Of a stretch of DNA of 64,000 nucleotides, positions 1 to 9,617 are shown in pieces. The notes beneath the pieces were generated by a model. It saw nothing but the letters and a program-made list of their open reading frames with translations, made no database searches and was not told the DNA's origin. The first letter of the stretch is position 1; each line of letters opens with the position of its first letter. The translations under genes and the position numbers were made by a program. The stretch comes from Gillisia sp. Hel1_33_143 (lineage in GTDB: Bacteria > Bacteroidota > Bacteroidia > Flavobacteriales > Flavobacteriaceae): NCBI RefSeq assembly GCF_900104765.1, contig NZ_LT629737.1, positions 2,542,001 to 2,606,000 of the forward strand. Reading direction: 5' to 3'.

Positions 1-152
1 TCTGTTCTTACCTCAATAGCTTCTACAGTTTCATTCTTTGCGTTCTTAAAAGAGATAACTTGATCGTCGTCATATCCATCAGGATATTTTTCAACCAGCA
101 AGCTCAAGATCTCTGGAGTTAACTTTTTGTAATCTACAATGACTCTTTTCAT
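1..152 (-). CDS. Conserved hypothetical protein, 3' part cut by window edge
   Basis: About 50 N-terminal residues are visible, starting MKRVIVDYKKLTPEI at an ATG at 150-152 and running off the left edge without a stop. The segment is acidic (a PDGYDDD stretch) and has no motif I recognise. It lies downstream of aroB on the same strand with a 99-bp gap, so it could be co-transcribed with it. It resembles short uncharacterised flavobacterial proteins, but I assign no function. Confidence 0.6.
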   Translation of the reverse strand, partial: MKRVIVDYKKLTPEILSLLVEKYPDGYDDDQVISFKNAKNETVEAIEVRT

Positions 153-251
153 AGCGTATTTTTAATCGTGCAATTATAACAAAATTTGTAATAAAATCAA
201 TCGGTAATTAATTTAAATAAAAAAATTTATATCCCGGTGAATATCAGTAAA

Positions 252-1319
252 TTAATTTTCTCGATAATATTCAAAAGCATTGATAATTAGATCATTATTC
301 ACCTTTTGATCTAAAATAGGCTTTCCTATATCTTTCAATAATACAAAATTTATCTTACCATATTCATTCTTTTTATCAAATTTTAATAGCTCGATAATAT
401 GCTCGATATCATCTGCTTCAAAATTAACTTTAGGATAGATATCACTTAATTTTTCTGTTATATTCTTTAACTTATTTTCTGGAAAATCAAGTAAATTAGA
501 TGATATGTGGGTAGCTAGGATCATTCCTATTGCAATTGCTTCTCCATGGAGTAAAGTATTCTTATCTTCATGAGAAAGAAAATAAGACTCTATAGCGTGT
601 CCTAATGTATGTCCATAGTTTAAAGATTTTCTAACATTCTTTTCCAAAGGATCTTCTGTAACAATTGAAGATTTAATGCTCACAGATTCTTTAATAAGCG
701 CTTCTAGATCATCTAAGCCTAGATTTTCCAGATTTGTAGCTTTTTGCCAGTAAGCTTCATTTGCTATTAAACCATGTTTTAAAATTTCAGCTAAACCACT
801 TCTCATTTCTTTAGCTGAAAGAGTAGAAAGATAAGTTGGATCTATAAGAACCATATCTGGTTGGGTTATTACTCCGATCTGATTCTTCAGAGTACCTAGA
901 TCTACTCCTGTTTTACCACCAACAGATGCATCTACCATAGCGAGTAAAGAAGTTGGAATATTAATATAAGAGATGCCTCTTTTAAAAGTGCTAGCTACAA
1001 AACCGCCTAGATCTGTTACTACGCCGCCACCCAAATTAATGATCAAACTTTTCCTGTCACCATTTAATTCTGACAGTACATTCCAAATTCCTGAACAGGT
1101 CTCAATATTTTTAAATTGCTCTCCAGCATCCATTTCAATCACTTCTATTGGCGATTCTGTCACCATCTTTTGAAGAAATGCGTTTAAACAGCAATTTTGT
1201 GTATTACTATCTACTAAAATAAAGATTACGGAATGGTTTGTGCGCTTTAAGAAATAGTTTAACTGCTGATATGCATTTTCAGAAAAGTAAACTGGAGCTT
1301 GATGAGTTGTAATGGCCAT
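252..1319 (-). CDS. aroB: 3-dehydroquinate synthase
   Basis: Converts DAHP to 3-dehydroquinate, the second step of the shikimate pathway in the cytoplasm; needs NAD and a divalent metal. The 355 residues match the usual length. Visible motifs are the NAD-binding GGGVVTDLGG (97-106), the KTGVD loop (136-140), AEILKHG (177-183), LNYGHTLGH (233-241) and LHGEA (257-261); the metal ligands would be E178, H241 and H258. It is divergent from proline dehydrogenase across about 100 bp. No other shikimate genes are adjacent. The identification is secure. Confidence 0.97.
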   Translation of the reverse strand: MAITTHQAPVYFSENAYQQLNYFLKRTNHSVIFILVDSNTQNCCLNAFLQKMVTESPIEVIEMDAGEQFKNIETCSGIWNVLSELNGDRKSLIINLGGGVVTDLGGFVASTFKRGISYINIPTSLLAMVDASVGGKTGVDLGTLKNQIGVITQPDMVLIDPTYLSTLSAKEMRSGLAEILKHGLIANEAYWQKATNLENLGLDDLEALIKESVSIKSSIVTEDPLEKNVRKSLNYGHTLGHAIESYFLSHEDKNTLLHGEAIAIGMILATHISSNLLDFPENKLKNITEKLSDIYPKVNFEADDIEHIIELLKFDKKNEYGKINFVLLKDIGKPILDQKVNNDLIINAFEYYREN

Positions 1320-1393
1320 TAATATGGTTTTAAGCTAAATTTAGAAAGCTCGAAAATAAGCAGAAATTTAATAAATAATCACTACTCAATAAT

Positions 1394-1401
1394 TATATTT
1401 G
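1394..1401 (+). promoter_or_regulatory. -7 promoter box for proline dehydrogenase gene
   Basis: TATATTTG matches the Bacteroidota -7 consensus TAnnTTTG exactly and ends 19 bp before the ATG at 1421. No TTG is seen at the -33 spacing. The function is inferred from the consensus. Confidence 0.55.
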
Positions 1402-1420
1402 CGAGATTAATACATTAAGA

Positions 1421-2659
1421 ATGATCACACAAAAGATTTTTAACGATACCGAAACTGCCTTCAAACTTAAATCTGACGATGAGCTTAATAGAGCTTTACT
1501 GATGTTTGGTATGATAAATAGACCAAGTTTAGTTAAGATCGGTACGTATCTTACAAAGATTTCTCTAAAGTTACATCTACCTGTAGAGGGATTGATTAAA
1601 GCTACTATATTTAATCAATTTAGCGGTGGAGAATCTATGGAAGATTGCTTACCTAATATTGAAAAGATGTATACTAAGAAGCTTCATAGTATTTTAGATT
1701 ACTCGGTAGAAGGTAAAGAGGAAGAAGAGCAATTTGATGCTGCAATGAAAAAGAAGATAAGCATCATAGAATTTGCAGCTAATAGAAAAGAATTACCATT
1801 TGCTGTTTTTAAACCAACGGGAATCGGACGATTTGCAATCTGGGAGAAAGTTAGTTCAAAATTAACTTTGACTGCTGCAGAAGAGGAAGAATGGAAAAGA
1901 GTTCAAAGTAGGGTAGAGCAGATATGCGAAGCTGCATATCAGAATGATATTAGTGTGTTGGCAGATGGAGAAGAGACTTGGATGCAGGATGCATCTGATG
2001 AGCTTATGGTGAGAATGATGCAAAAGTATAATCAGGAAAAAACTATCGTTTTTAATACCTTGCAATGTTACCGTTGGGATAGAATGGAATATCTTCAAAA
2101 GTTGCATGAGAAAGCTAAAAAAGAAGGCTTTAAAGTGGGCGCTAAAATTGTGCGTGGAGCTTACATGGAAAAGGAAAATGAAAGAGCTAAGAAAATGGGT
2201 TATCCATCTCCTATATGTGAAAGCAAAGAAGCTACAGATGTTAGTTTTAACGGAGTACTATCATATTGTTTATCTAATATAGACGACATTTCTCTATTTG
2301 TAGGAACTCATAATGAAGTTAGTAATTATTTAGCATTACAGATATTAGAAGATAAAGGTTTGGCAATAGATGATTCTAGAGTTTGGTTTAGTCAGCTTTA
2401 TGGAATGAGTGATAATATAAGTTATAACCTGGCAAGAAAAGGATACAATGCAGCTAAGCTAGTACCATTTGGTCCTGTTAGAGATGTAGTTCCCTATCTT
2501 ATTAGACGTGCTCAGGAAAATACATCTGTTAAGGGGCAGACAGGTAGAGAGCTCTCTTTATTGATGGAAGAACGCAAAAGAAGAAAAGGAGAGGATACCA
2601 GTAAAAGGTCTAATGAGAGTTCTTCACAAAAAGATCAGCCTAAACATCACGCAGAATAG
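1421..2659 (+). CDS. Proline dehydrogenase (monofunctional)
   Basis: Oxidises proline to pyrroline-5-carboxylate using FAD, probably at the inner face of the membrane; first step of proline catabolism. The 412 residues carry only the PRODH barrel, not the aldehyde dehydrogenase half of bifunctional PutA. Family motifs are VLADGEETWMQ, KIVRGAYMEKENERA, THNE, QLYGMSDNIS and the late VPYLIRRAQENTSVKGQT, which contributes substrate-binding arginines. The C-terminal 25 residues are basic and low in complexity. The neighbouring acyltransferase gene starts 6 bp after the stop, so the two are probably one operon. Confidence 0.95.
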   Translation: MITQKIFNDTETAFKLKSDDELNRALLMFGMINRPSLVKIGTYLTKISLKLHLPVEGLIKATIFNQFSGGESMEDCLPNIEKMYTKKLHSILDYSVEGKEEEEQFDAAMKKKISIIEFAANRKELPFAVFKPTGIGRFAIWEKVSSKLTLTAAEEEEWKRVQSRVEQICEAAYQNDISVLADGEETWMQDASDELMVRMMQKYNQEKTIVFNTLQCYRWDRMEYLQKLHEKAKKEGFKVGAKIVRGAYMEKENERAKKMGYPSPICESKEATDVSFNGVLSYCLSNIDDISLFVGTHNEVSNYLALQILEDKGLAIDDSRVWFSQLYGMSDNISYNLARKGYNAAKLVPFGPVRDVVPYLIRRAQENTSVKGQTGRELSLLMEERKRRKGEDTSKRSNESSSQKDQPKHHAE

Positions 2660-2665
2660 TCATTA

Positions 2666-3205
2666 ATGAGGTGGCTCTATAAAATAATATTTTTTAAAAT
2701 TCTGGGTTGGAGTCTAAACGGTACAGTAGATCCTGCTATAAAAAAATGTGTTTTTATCGTTGCCCCTCATACCAGCTGGTTCGATTTTTATTTGGGCTTA
2801 TTAATCCGAAAAATATTGAATATAGAAATAAACTTTGTAGGTAAAAAGGAGTTGTTTAAGCCTCCTTTTGGTTGGTATTTTAGATGGGTTGGTGGAGCTC
2901 CCTTAGATAGAACCCCGGGACAAAATAAGGTTGAAGCGATAGCTGCTATTTTTCCAACCAAAGAAATATTTAGATTAGCGTTATCTCCAGAAGGCACTAG
3001 AGAAAAAGTTGATAACTGGAGAACCGGTTTTTATTATATTGCTCAGAAAGCAAATGTTCCAATAATTAAGGTAGCTTTTGATTATGGTAGAAAGGAAATA
3101 AAGATTGCAGCGCCTGTATTTTATAACAAAACATTTGAAGAAGATATTTTAGAGATTGAAAAATTCTATGCCGGAGTTACCGGAAAATATCCAGATAAAT
3201 TTTAA
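2666..3205 (+). CDS. 1-acyl-glycerol-3-phosphate acyltransferase family protein
   Basis: Membrane-associated acyltransferase of the PlsC fold, likely transferring an acyl chain onto a lysophospholipid or a related glycerol lipid. The catalytic H-x4-D pair is H35 and D40 (PHTSWFD) and the phosphate-binding block is EGTR (109-112). At 179 residues it is shorter than classical PlsC, typical of a flavobacterial subfamily whose exact substrate is not settled. It follows proline dehydrogenase by 6 bp and ends in the shared hairpin that also terminates yebC. Confidence 0.85.
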   Translation: MRWLYKIIFFKILGWSLNGTVDPAIKKCVFIVAPHTSWFDFYLGLLIRKILNIEINFVGKKELFKPPFGWYFRWVGGAPLDRTPGQNKVEAIAAIFPTKEIFRLALSPEGTREKVDNWRTGFYYIAQKANVPIIKVAFDYGRKEIKIAAPVFYNKTFEEDILEIEKFYAGVTGKYPDKF

Positions 3206-3210
3206 TAAAG

Positions 3211-3238
3211 AGAAACCGAAGATTAATCTTCGGTTTCT
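3211..3238. terminator. Bidirectional terminator, 28-bp perfect palindrome
   Basis: Two perfect 14-nt arms (AGAAACCGAAGATT and its complement) meet without a spacer between convergent genes. The right arm lies inside the last codons of yebC, whose stop is at 3223-3225. The position suggests that it ends transcription from both sides. The T-tracts are short. Confidence 0.6.
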
Positions 3239-3942
3239 TCCATTGTATGGTAAACGTTCTGAACATCATCATCCTCTTCCAGACGTTCTAATAATTTTTC
3301 TACATCTGCAGCCTCTTCTGCAGTAAGCTTCTTTGTTACTTGTGGAATTCTTTCAAAACCGGAAGACAAAATTTCCAAGTCTCTACTTTCAAGCTCCTTT
3401 TGTAAGGTTCCAAAACTTTCGAATGGAGCATAGATCATAATTCCGTCTTCATCTTCAAAAACTTCCTCTGCACCAAAATCTATTAATTCAAGTTCCAACT
3501 CTTCCGGATCTAAACCTTCTCCATTAATTCTGAAATTACAGGTATGATCAAACATAAATTCTACAGATCCTGAAGTTCCTAGATTTCCATCACTTTTGCT
3601 AAAATGCATTCTCACATTTGCAACGGTTCTATTATTATTATCTGTAGCGGTCTCTACAAGAACTGCTATTCCGTGTGGAGCATAGCCTTCAAAAAGAACG
3701 ATCTTATAGTCTCCCTGACTTTTATCGCTAGCGCGTTTAATGGCTCTTTCGATATTATCTTTAGGCATGTTAACACTCTTGGCATTTTGTATAACTGCTC
3801 TTAATCTAGAGTTACTGTCTGGATCCGGTCCGCCTTCTTTAACGGCCATCACAATATCTTTGCCTATTCTAGTGAATGCTTTGGCCATTGCAGACCAACG
3901 TTTCATCTTACGTGCTTTTCTAAATTCGAATGCTCTTCCCAT
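3223..3942 (-). CDS. YebC/PmpR family protein (TACO1-like)
   Basis: A 239-residue protein of the YebC family, annotated historically as a transcriptional regulator; recent work on the family links it to translation of difficult peptide stretches on the ribosome. The family N-terminus MGRAFEFRKARKMKRW is present, followed by GGPDPDSNSRLRAVIQNAK, the PKDNIERAIK block and the acidic C-terminus. The start is the only plausible one. It is a single-gene unit convergent with the acyltransferase gene. Confidence 0.93.
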   Translation of the reverse strand: MGRAFEFRKARKMKRWSAMAKAFTRIGKDIVMAVKEGGPDPDSNSRLRAVIQNAKSVNMPKDNIERAIKRASDKSQGDYKIVLFEGYAPHGIAVLVETATDNNNRTVANVRMHFSKSDGNLGTSGSVEFMFDHTCNFRINGEGLDPEELELELIDFGAEEVFEDEDGIMIYAPFESFGTLQKELESRDLEILSSGFERIPQVTKKLTAEEAADVEKLLERLEEDDDVQNVYHTMEETED

Positions 3943-4030
3943 AAATAATTTTAATTCTACGGTAAAAATAAAAAAAACGTTCCATAATCTACTAAAAAAT
4001 GGAACGTCAATTTATGTATGTGATTATCGC

Positions 4031-4327
4031 TTATTCAGCATTTACGATTCCTTCAATAGCTTTTGCCATTTTAAAATCTTTCTCTGTAACTCCATCTGCA
4101 TCGTGAGTAGAAAGAGTGATCTCTAATTGATTGTAGACATTAGACCAGTCTGGATGATGTTGTTGAGCTTCCGCTTCAAAAGCTATACGCGTCATTAAAG
4201 TGAATGCTTCTTTAAAGTTTTCAAATTCAAATGAGGTATGAATTGCATTATCATTGTAATTCCATCCTTCCAAAGATTCTAATTTTGATAGGATCTCATC
4301 TTCAGTTAATTTTTTCATATCATTCAT
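4031..4327 (-). CDS. 4a-hydroxytetrahydrobiopterin dehydratase (pterin carbinolamine dehydratase)
   Basis: Dehydrates 4a-hydroxytetrahydropterin to regenerate pterin cofactor for aromatic amino acid hydroxylases. The active-site signature is plain: HHPDWSNVYNQLEITLSTH, followed by DADGVTEKDFKMA. I start at the ATG at 4325-4327 (MNDMKKLTEDEI, 98 residues); 4318 is almost as good. The frame stays open to 4396, but the extra N-terminus looks non-homologous. No aromatic hydroxylase gene is nearby. Confidence 0.9.
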   Translation of the reverse strand: MNDMKKLTEDEILSKLESLEGWNYNDNAIHTSFEFENFKEAFTLMTRIAFEAEAQQHHPDWSNVYNQLEITLSTHDADGVTEKDFKMAKAIEGIVNAE

Positions 4328-4429
4328 ATTGTTAGAAATGTTTATAGTCTTTCCCATAATTCTTAAAGTTACCTTATTTGCAATAATTACCCACAATTTT
4401 GTTAGTGGTTTAAATTTATATTAGCATTC

Positions 4430-5245
4430 TTATTTTATTAGGGTGGCATTTATTACGTCTAGTACAGATACCTGTAAATTCTTTGGTAAGAGATTATCTT
4501 TAGGAAGTACCGCTAAAAATCTATCGAAATTTGAATCATAGACCTGTTTCAAATGTGGATTTTTAAACCCCAACTCTTTAGCTATATCTGTTACAAGATC
4601 ATGCTGATGTATTAGGTCATTACTCCCTAAATGAAATACACCCTGCTTTTTTCTATTTATAATATAATGAATTTGTTGTGTTAATTTAGAAATATCTGTG
4701 GCATTTATAACCACGTTAGGAAACACTTCTATAGGCTCACCAAATTCAATCTTATTCTTAATTTCTAATACTCTTGGAGAGTTAGCGCCAAAAACCATAG
4801 GCAATCTAAGAATATTGTATTTATGATTTGGTAATCTTAAAAGTGCATTTTCTATCTTAATCTTAAACCTTCCATAAACACTCATGGAGAGTGTTTTGTC
4901 ATATTCATACGAGGGAAAGTTCGTAAATCCATCAAACACATTAGAAGACGATAGAAATACTAATTTACAATCATTTTTAGCGATGTAATCAATAATAGAA
5001 AAGTGGGTGATCACTTGAGAAGTAAAGTTTCCTCTAAGCGCAGAAACTATTACAGTGGGTTTTAAGCTTTGTAATAAGATCTCAACATTTTCTGTTTCAT
5101 GATCAAATTCATAAAATTTTTGATTCTTATTAAAACCTTTTTCATTAGTATTATAGGTTCCATAAGTATCAAAATAGGAGCAGAGCTCTTTATATAAGGC
5201 ATTGCCTATAAAGCCACTCGCTCCTAAAATCAATATTTTTTCCAA
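4430..5245 (-). CDS. RmlD-like NAD(P)-dependent sugar/nucleotide reductase family protein
   Basis: Extended short-chain dehydrogenase fold of 271 residues. The Rossmann loop GASGFIG is at 8-14, the serine is in VFLSSSNVFDG (97-106), and the catalytic pair is Y124 and K128 (YGRFK). Overall similarity is to dTDP-4-dehydrorhamnose reductase (RmlD), but no other rhamnose genes are present, so the substrate is unknown. It begins 3 bp after the gcvT stop and is almost certainly transcribed with it. Confidence 0.8.
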   Translation of the reverse strand: MEKILILGASGFIGNALYKELCSYFDTYGTYNTNEKGFNKNQKFYEFDHETENVEILLQSLKPTVIVSALRGNFTSQVITHFSIIDYIAKNDCKLVFLSSSNVFDGFTNFPSYEYDKTLSMSVYGRFKIKIENALLRLPNHKYNILRLPMVFGANSPRVLEIKNKIEFGEPIEVFPNVVINATDISKLTQQIHYIINRKKQGVFHLGSNDLIHQHDLVTDIAKELGFKNPHLKQVYDSNFDRFLAVLPKDNLLPKNLQVSVLDVINATLIK

Positions 5246-5248
5246 TAG

Positions 5249-6334
5249 TTATTCTCCTTTATAAAAGGGCAACTTCACCAGGCTTGCTGGAATGGCTTTC
5301 TTACGTATCTGAATAAAGATCTTCTCATTATTCTTTGCCATTTCAGTAGGAATGTATCCCATTCCTATTCCTTTATCTAATGATGGTGACATAGTTCCCG
5401 AAGTTACTACGCCAATTATCTTGCCATTTTCATCTACAATATCATATCCATGTCGAGGGATTCCACGTTCATCTAACTCAAAAGCAATTAACTTACGTCT
5501 GGCACCCTCTTCTTTTTCTTTTAATAACGCTTCAGAATTCACGAAATCTTTGGTGAACTTTGTAATCCAGCCCAATCCGGCTTCTATAGGAGACGTATTG
5601 TCATCTATATCATTACCATATAAGCAGTAGCCCATTTCTAGTCTTAGTGTATCTCTGGCAGCCAATCCTATTGGCTTAATACCATAATCTGCACCAGCTT
5701 TCATTACTGCGTCCCATACTTGTTCTGCATCTTCATTCTTAAAGTAGATCTCAAATCCACCACTTCCGGTATATCCAGTAGCAGAAATTATTACATTTTC
5801 TACCCCAGCAAATCCTGCAACCTCAAAAGTATAGAATTTCATATTTGCAAGATCTATATCTGTGAGAGATTGCATAGCTTCTGCAGCTTTAGGACCTTGA
5901 ATTGCAAGTAATGAATAATCGTCTGATATATCTCTTGTGGTAGCATCCATAGTATTGTGCTGCGCTATCCAATTCCAGTCTTTTTCAATATTTGAAGCAT
6001 TTACCACTAGTAAATATTTCTCTTCATTAATTCTATAGATAATAAGGTCATCTACAATTCCACCGTCTTCATTAGGAAAACAAGAATATTGAGCTTTTCC
6101 ATCTACTAACTTGGAAGCATCATTAGAACAAACTTTTTGAATGAGTGCTAGTGCATTCTTTCCGGTGATCAAAAACTCACCCATATGAGATACATCAAAC
6201 ACTCCCAAGTTCTTACGAACATTCTCATGCTCTATATTAACTCCTTCATAGGATACAGGCATATTATAACCAGCAAAAGGGACCATTTTTGCATTTAAGG
6301 CTTCGTGTTTATGTTTTAAGGCGATTTCTTTCAT
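5249..6334 (-). CDS. gcvT: Aminomethyltransferase, glycine cleavage system T protein
   Basis: Transfers the methylene group from aminomethyl-lipoyl H protein to tetrahydrofolate and releases ammonia. The 361 residues match GcvT. Visible features are the N-terminal [13 protein letters not shown] and VFDVSHMGE, the catalytic aspartate in [10 protein letters not shown] (D95/D96), the folate-binding NASN (112-115), and [12 protein letters not shown]. The other glycine-cleavage genes (gcvH, gcvP) are not in the window, as is common in flavobacteria. A consensus promoter box lies 17 bp upstream. Confidence 0.97.
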   Translation of the reverse strand: MKEIALKHKHEALNAKMVPFAGYNMPVSYEGVNIEHENVRKNLGVFDVSHMGEFLITGKNALALIQKVCSNDASKLVDGKAQYSCFPNEDGGIVDDLIIYRINEEKYLLVVNASNIEKDWNWIAQHNTMDATTRDISDDYSLLAIQGPKAAEAMQSLTDIDLANMKFYTFEVAGFAGVENVIISATGYTGSGGFEIYFKNEDAEQVWDAVMKAGADYGIKPIGLAARDTLRLEMGYCLYGNDIDDNTSPIEAGLGWITKFTKDFVNSEALLKEKEEGARRKLIAFELDERGIPRHGYDIVDENGKIIGVVTSGTMSPSLDKGIGMGYIPTEMAKNNEKIFIQIRKKAIPASLVKLPFYKGE

Positions 6335-6350
6335 ACGGTTAAAATTTTGG

Positions 6351-6358
6351 CAAATTTA
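6351..6358 (-). promoter_or_regulatory. -7 promoter box for gcvT operon
   Basis: On the minus strand the sequence reads TAAATTTG, an exact TAnnTTTG match, 16 bp upstream of the gcvT ATG. No clear -33 TTG is present. Confidence 0.5.
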
Positions 6359-6423
6359 TTTATTTAAGATTGAATACTGATAATTTTAAGTACTTTTTAT
6401 TAAGAATTTGTTAGTGAAATGTA

Positions 6424-6450
6424 TTGCGATAATTAGAAGGTTTATATTTG
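6424..6450 (+). promoter_or_regulatory. Promoter of the NAD(P)HX repair gene
   Basis: TTG at 6424-6426, a 16-bp spacer, then TATATTTG at 6443-6450; both Bacteroidota promoter elements are present, with a slightly short spacer. The gene starts 32 bp downstream. Confidence 0.55.
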
Positions 6451-6482
6451 TTCATAACCAACAAGGATTTAAAAATTAGACA

Positions 6483-7994
6483 ATGAAGATTTTTGATGTT
6501 AAGCAATTAGCTGAAGCCGATAAGGTAACTATGGAAAAGCAAAATATTAGTTCATTAGAACTAATGGAGCGCGCTGCAGGACTTGTATTTGAAGATATTC
6601 ATTCAAAGCTGCAAAGCGCTCAAATACCTATAAAGGTTTTTTGTGGAATAGGTAATAATGGAGGAGATGGTTTGGTAATTGGAAGGTTACTTTTAGAACA
6701 TGGATATCAAGTTACTATGTACGTAGTAAACTATTCAAATAATAGATCAGACAATTTCTTACAGAATTACGATAGGGTAAAGGATATAACCAATGATTGG
6801 CCAAAGTTGCTAAAAAGTGAAAAAGATTTCCCTGAAATAGGAAAAAATGACTTTGTAATAGATGCTATTTTTGGAATTGGTTTAAATAGAGCATTGGAGA
6901 ATTGGGTTGGGAAATTAGTAGAGCATATAAATGCATCAAATGCATTTGTTCTTTCTGTAGATATGCCTTCCGGACTATTTTCTGATAAGATTCCGACTCA
7001 AGAAGACCGTGTGATCAAAGCAAACGTAACCATCTCTTTTCAAGCTCCTAAATTTGTTTTCTTCTTACCTCAAACTTCAGATTATGTAGGAGATCTTCAA
7101 GTTATTGATATAGGCCTAGACAGAGAGTATTTAATAAAAACGCATTCTAATATTCAGCTTATTAACAAGGAAGAAGCAAAAGCAATGTTTCAGCCTAGAA
7201 AGAACAACACGCATAAAGGTAATTACGGGCATACTTTAATAATTGGAGGAAGTTATGGAAAAATAGGAAGTATAGTGCTTGCTGCAACAGCTGCATTAAG
7301 AACAGGAGCTGGATTGGTCTCTGTATATGTGCCTAAATGTGGGTATGACATTTTACAGATTTCTGTTCCGGAAGCTATGGTTCTTACAGATGAAAATGAC
7401 CAGGAATTGATTACTATAGATTTTGAACTAGACCCAGATGTGATTTGCTTTGGAATGGGAGCCGGAACATCGAGCAAAACTGCCTTAGCATTGGAAGGTC
7501 TATTAAAAAAGACGAAAAATGCCATGGTTATAGATGCAGATGGCTTAAATATATTGTCTAATCACAAAGATTATTTATCATTATTGCCAGAAAATTCTGT
7601 ATTAACTCCACACCCTAAGGAGCTGGAAAGATTAATTGGATCGTGGCAAGATGATTTTGATAAATTAGAAAAGGCCAAAAAATTCACAAAAGAATATAAA
7701 GTTATCTTGGTAATTAAAGGTGCTCACACCATGGTAATAAGTGGTGAGAATATTTATATTAATAATACTGGGAATCCGGGTATGGCAACAGCGGGTTCTG
7801 GAGATGTACTTTCTGGAGTTATTGCCGGCTTAATCTCCCAAAAGTACGATACACTAACAGCCGCAGTTTTCGGGGTATATCTTCATGGTAGAACAGGCGA
7901 TATTTTAGCTGATAAGAAAAGTTATCAAGGTTTGATCTCCGGAGACATTGCGAATAATATGGGAGAAGGATATTTAGATTTGTTCAAAAATTGA
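6483..7994 (+). CDS. nnr: Bifunctional NAD(P)H-hydrate epimerase / ADP-dependent NAD(P)H-hydrate dehydratase
   Basis: Repairs hydrated, inactive NADH and NADPH: the N-terminal YjeF domain interconverts the epimers and the C-terminal kinase-like domain dehydrates them using ADP. The epimerase motif GNNGGDG is at 57-63. The C-terminal domain shows GHTLIIGGSYGKIGS near residue 255 and the nucleotide-binding GMATAGSGDVLSGVIAG near residue 435. The 503-residue length is standard for the fused enzyme. It has its own promoter and is monocistronic, with a 112-bp gap to the next gene. Confidence 0.96.
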   Translation: MKIFDVKQLAEADKVTMEKQNISSLELMERAAGLVFEDIHSKLQSAQIPIKVFCGIGNNGGDGLVIGRLLLEHGYQVTMYVVNYSNNRSDNFLQNYDRVKDITNDWPKLLKSEKDFPEIGKNDFVIDAIFGIGLNRALENWVGKLVEHINASNAFVLSVDMPSGLFSDKIPTQEDRVIKANVTISFQAPKFVFFLPQTSDYVGDLQVIDIGLDREYLIKTHSNIQLINKEEAKAMFQPRKNNTHKGNYGHTLIIGGSYGKIGSIVLAATAALRTGAGLVSVYVPKCGYDILQISVPEAMVLTDENDQELITIDFELDPDVICFGMGAGTSSKTALALEGLLKKTKNAMVIDADGLNILSNHKDYLSLLPENSVLTPHPKELERLIGSWQDDFDKLEKAKKFTKEYKVILVIKGAHTMVISGENIYINNTGNPGMATAGSGDVLSGVIAGLISQKYDTLTAAVFGVYLHGRTGDILADKKSYQGLISGDIANNMGEGYLDLFKN

Positions 7995-8106
7995 TATTTA
8001 ATAGGACTTCAAATCGTAATTATTAATTTAATTTAGCATTTGTTTAACGATATGCATAATAACGTTACAACCTTATAACTATTAAATCGCTATTCACATT
8101 ATTACT

Positions 8107-9615
8107 ATGGATTCATTTTATATAAGCTCTGCAGTTCTTGATCTTCACATAATTCATGAGATCTTACAAGAAAATAAAAAATTAGAGCTTAGTGAAGAGG
8201 CAAGGGTTAATATTGAAAAATCTAGGAATTATTTAAATGAGAAAATAAAGAACCATAACCTACCAATCTACGGTATTAATACGGGGTTTGGATCTTTATG
8301 TAACGTTAAGATATCAACAGAGAATCTAACCCATTTGCAAGAGAATTTAGTGATGTCTCATGCCTGTGGAACCGGAGATGTAGTGGCGAAACCAATTATT
8401 AAGTTGATGCTTTTGCTAAAGATACAGTCTTTGAGTTATGGTAACTCTGGAGTAGCACTAGAGACAGTTAATAGATTAATAGAACTCTATAATAATGATA
8501 TCCTTCCGGTTATATTTGAACAAGGATCACTGGGAGCTTCTGGTGATCTGGCACCACTGGCACATCTAGCATTACCGCTTATTGGTGAGGGTGAAGTCTA
8601 TTTTGAAGGAGAAAGAATAAGTGCAGCAGAGCTTTTAAAGAAGTTTGGTTGGACTCCATTAAAATTACAATCTAAGGAAGGTTTGGCTCTATTGAATGGT
8701 ACTCAATTTATGAGCGCCCACGGTATATATGCATTGCTTGAATGTTATAAACTTAGCTACTTAGCAGATCTTGTGGGTGCCATTTCTATAGATGCCTTTA
8801 ACTGCAATATGTCTCCCTATGATGAATTAGTTCATATGGTAAGACCTCACAGGGGTCAGGTTAAAACTGCTGAAAGAATTCGAGAGTTTCTGGCAGATAG
8901 TGAAATAGCAAAAATAGAAAAGGATAGTGTACAAGATCCATATTCATTTAGATGTATTCCACAGGTGCACGGGGCAACTAAGGATACCATCTCCTTTGTA
9001 AGAAAAACATTTAAGACAGAAATAAATTCTGTAACAGACAATCCTAATATCTTTATTGAAGCTGATAAAATTATTTCCGGGGGAAATTTTCACGGGCAGC
9101 CTTTAGCCTTAGCACTAGACTATTTAGCTATCGCAATGTCTGAACTTGGAAATATTTCTGAAAGAAGAACCTATCAAATGGTTTCTGGTTTAAGAGGCCT
9201 GCCTAATTTTTTAGTTGAAAATCCTGGGTTAAATAGCGGATTCATGATTCCGCAATATACGGCAGCAAGTATTGTGAGTCAGAACAAGCAATATGCAACA
9301 CCCTCCAGTACAGATTCTATAGTCTCATCTAACGGGCAAGAAGATCATGTGAGTATGGGAGCTAATGGAGCCACCAAATTATTGAAGGTTGTTGAAAATA
9401 TAAATACGATACTCGCCATTGAGTTATTTAATGCATCTCAGGCATTATATTTTAGAGAGCCACTTAAGACCTCTAATAAGTTGGCAGAAATTATCACTAA
9501 GTTCAGAGAAGTAGTGCCTATAATTAAAGAAGATCAGGTGATGTCTATACACATTCAAGAAGCAAAAAGATTTTTAAAAGAGTTTAAAATGGATGAAAAA
9601 TCGTTGCAGGATTAG
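8107..9615 (+). CDS. hutH: Histidine ammonia-lyase
   Basis: Removes ammonia from histidine to give urocanate, using the MIO group formed autocatalytically from Ala144-Ser145-Gly146 (GSLGASGDLAPLAH). The catalytic Tyr55 is in YGINTGFG (55-62). The selectivity position reads MSHACG (H85), the Ser-His pair of histidine rather than phenylalanine lyases. The 502 residues are full length. No hutU, hutI or hutG is adjacent, so the rest of the pathway must lie elsewhere. A tyrosine-lyase activity is less likely but not excluded by sequence alone. Confidence 0.9.
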   Translation: MDSFYISSAVLDLHIIHEILQENKKLELSEEARVNIEKSRNYLNEKIKNHNLPIYGINTGFGSLCNVKISTENLTHLQENLVMSHACGTGDVVAKPIIKLMLLLKIQSLSYGNSGVALETVNRLIELYNNDILPVIFEQGSLGASGDLAPLAHLALPLIGEGEVYFEGERISAAELLKKFGWTPLKLQSKEGLALLNGTQFMSAHGIYALLECYKLSYLADLVGAISIDAFNCNMSPYDELVHMVRPHRGQVKTAERIREFLADSEIAKIEKDSVQDPYSFRCIPQVHGATKDTISFVRKTFKTEINSVTDNPNIFIEADKIISGGNFHGQPLALALDYLAIAMSELGNISERRTYQMVSGLRGLPNFLVENPGLNSGFMIPQYTAASIVSQNKQYATPSSTDSIVSSNGQEDHVSMGANGATKLLKVVENINTILAIELFNASQALYFREPLKTSNKLAEIITKFREVVPIIKEDQVMSIHIQEAKRFLKEFKMDEKSLQD

Positions 9616-9617
9616 AA

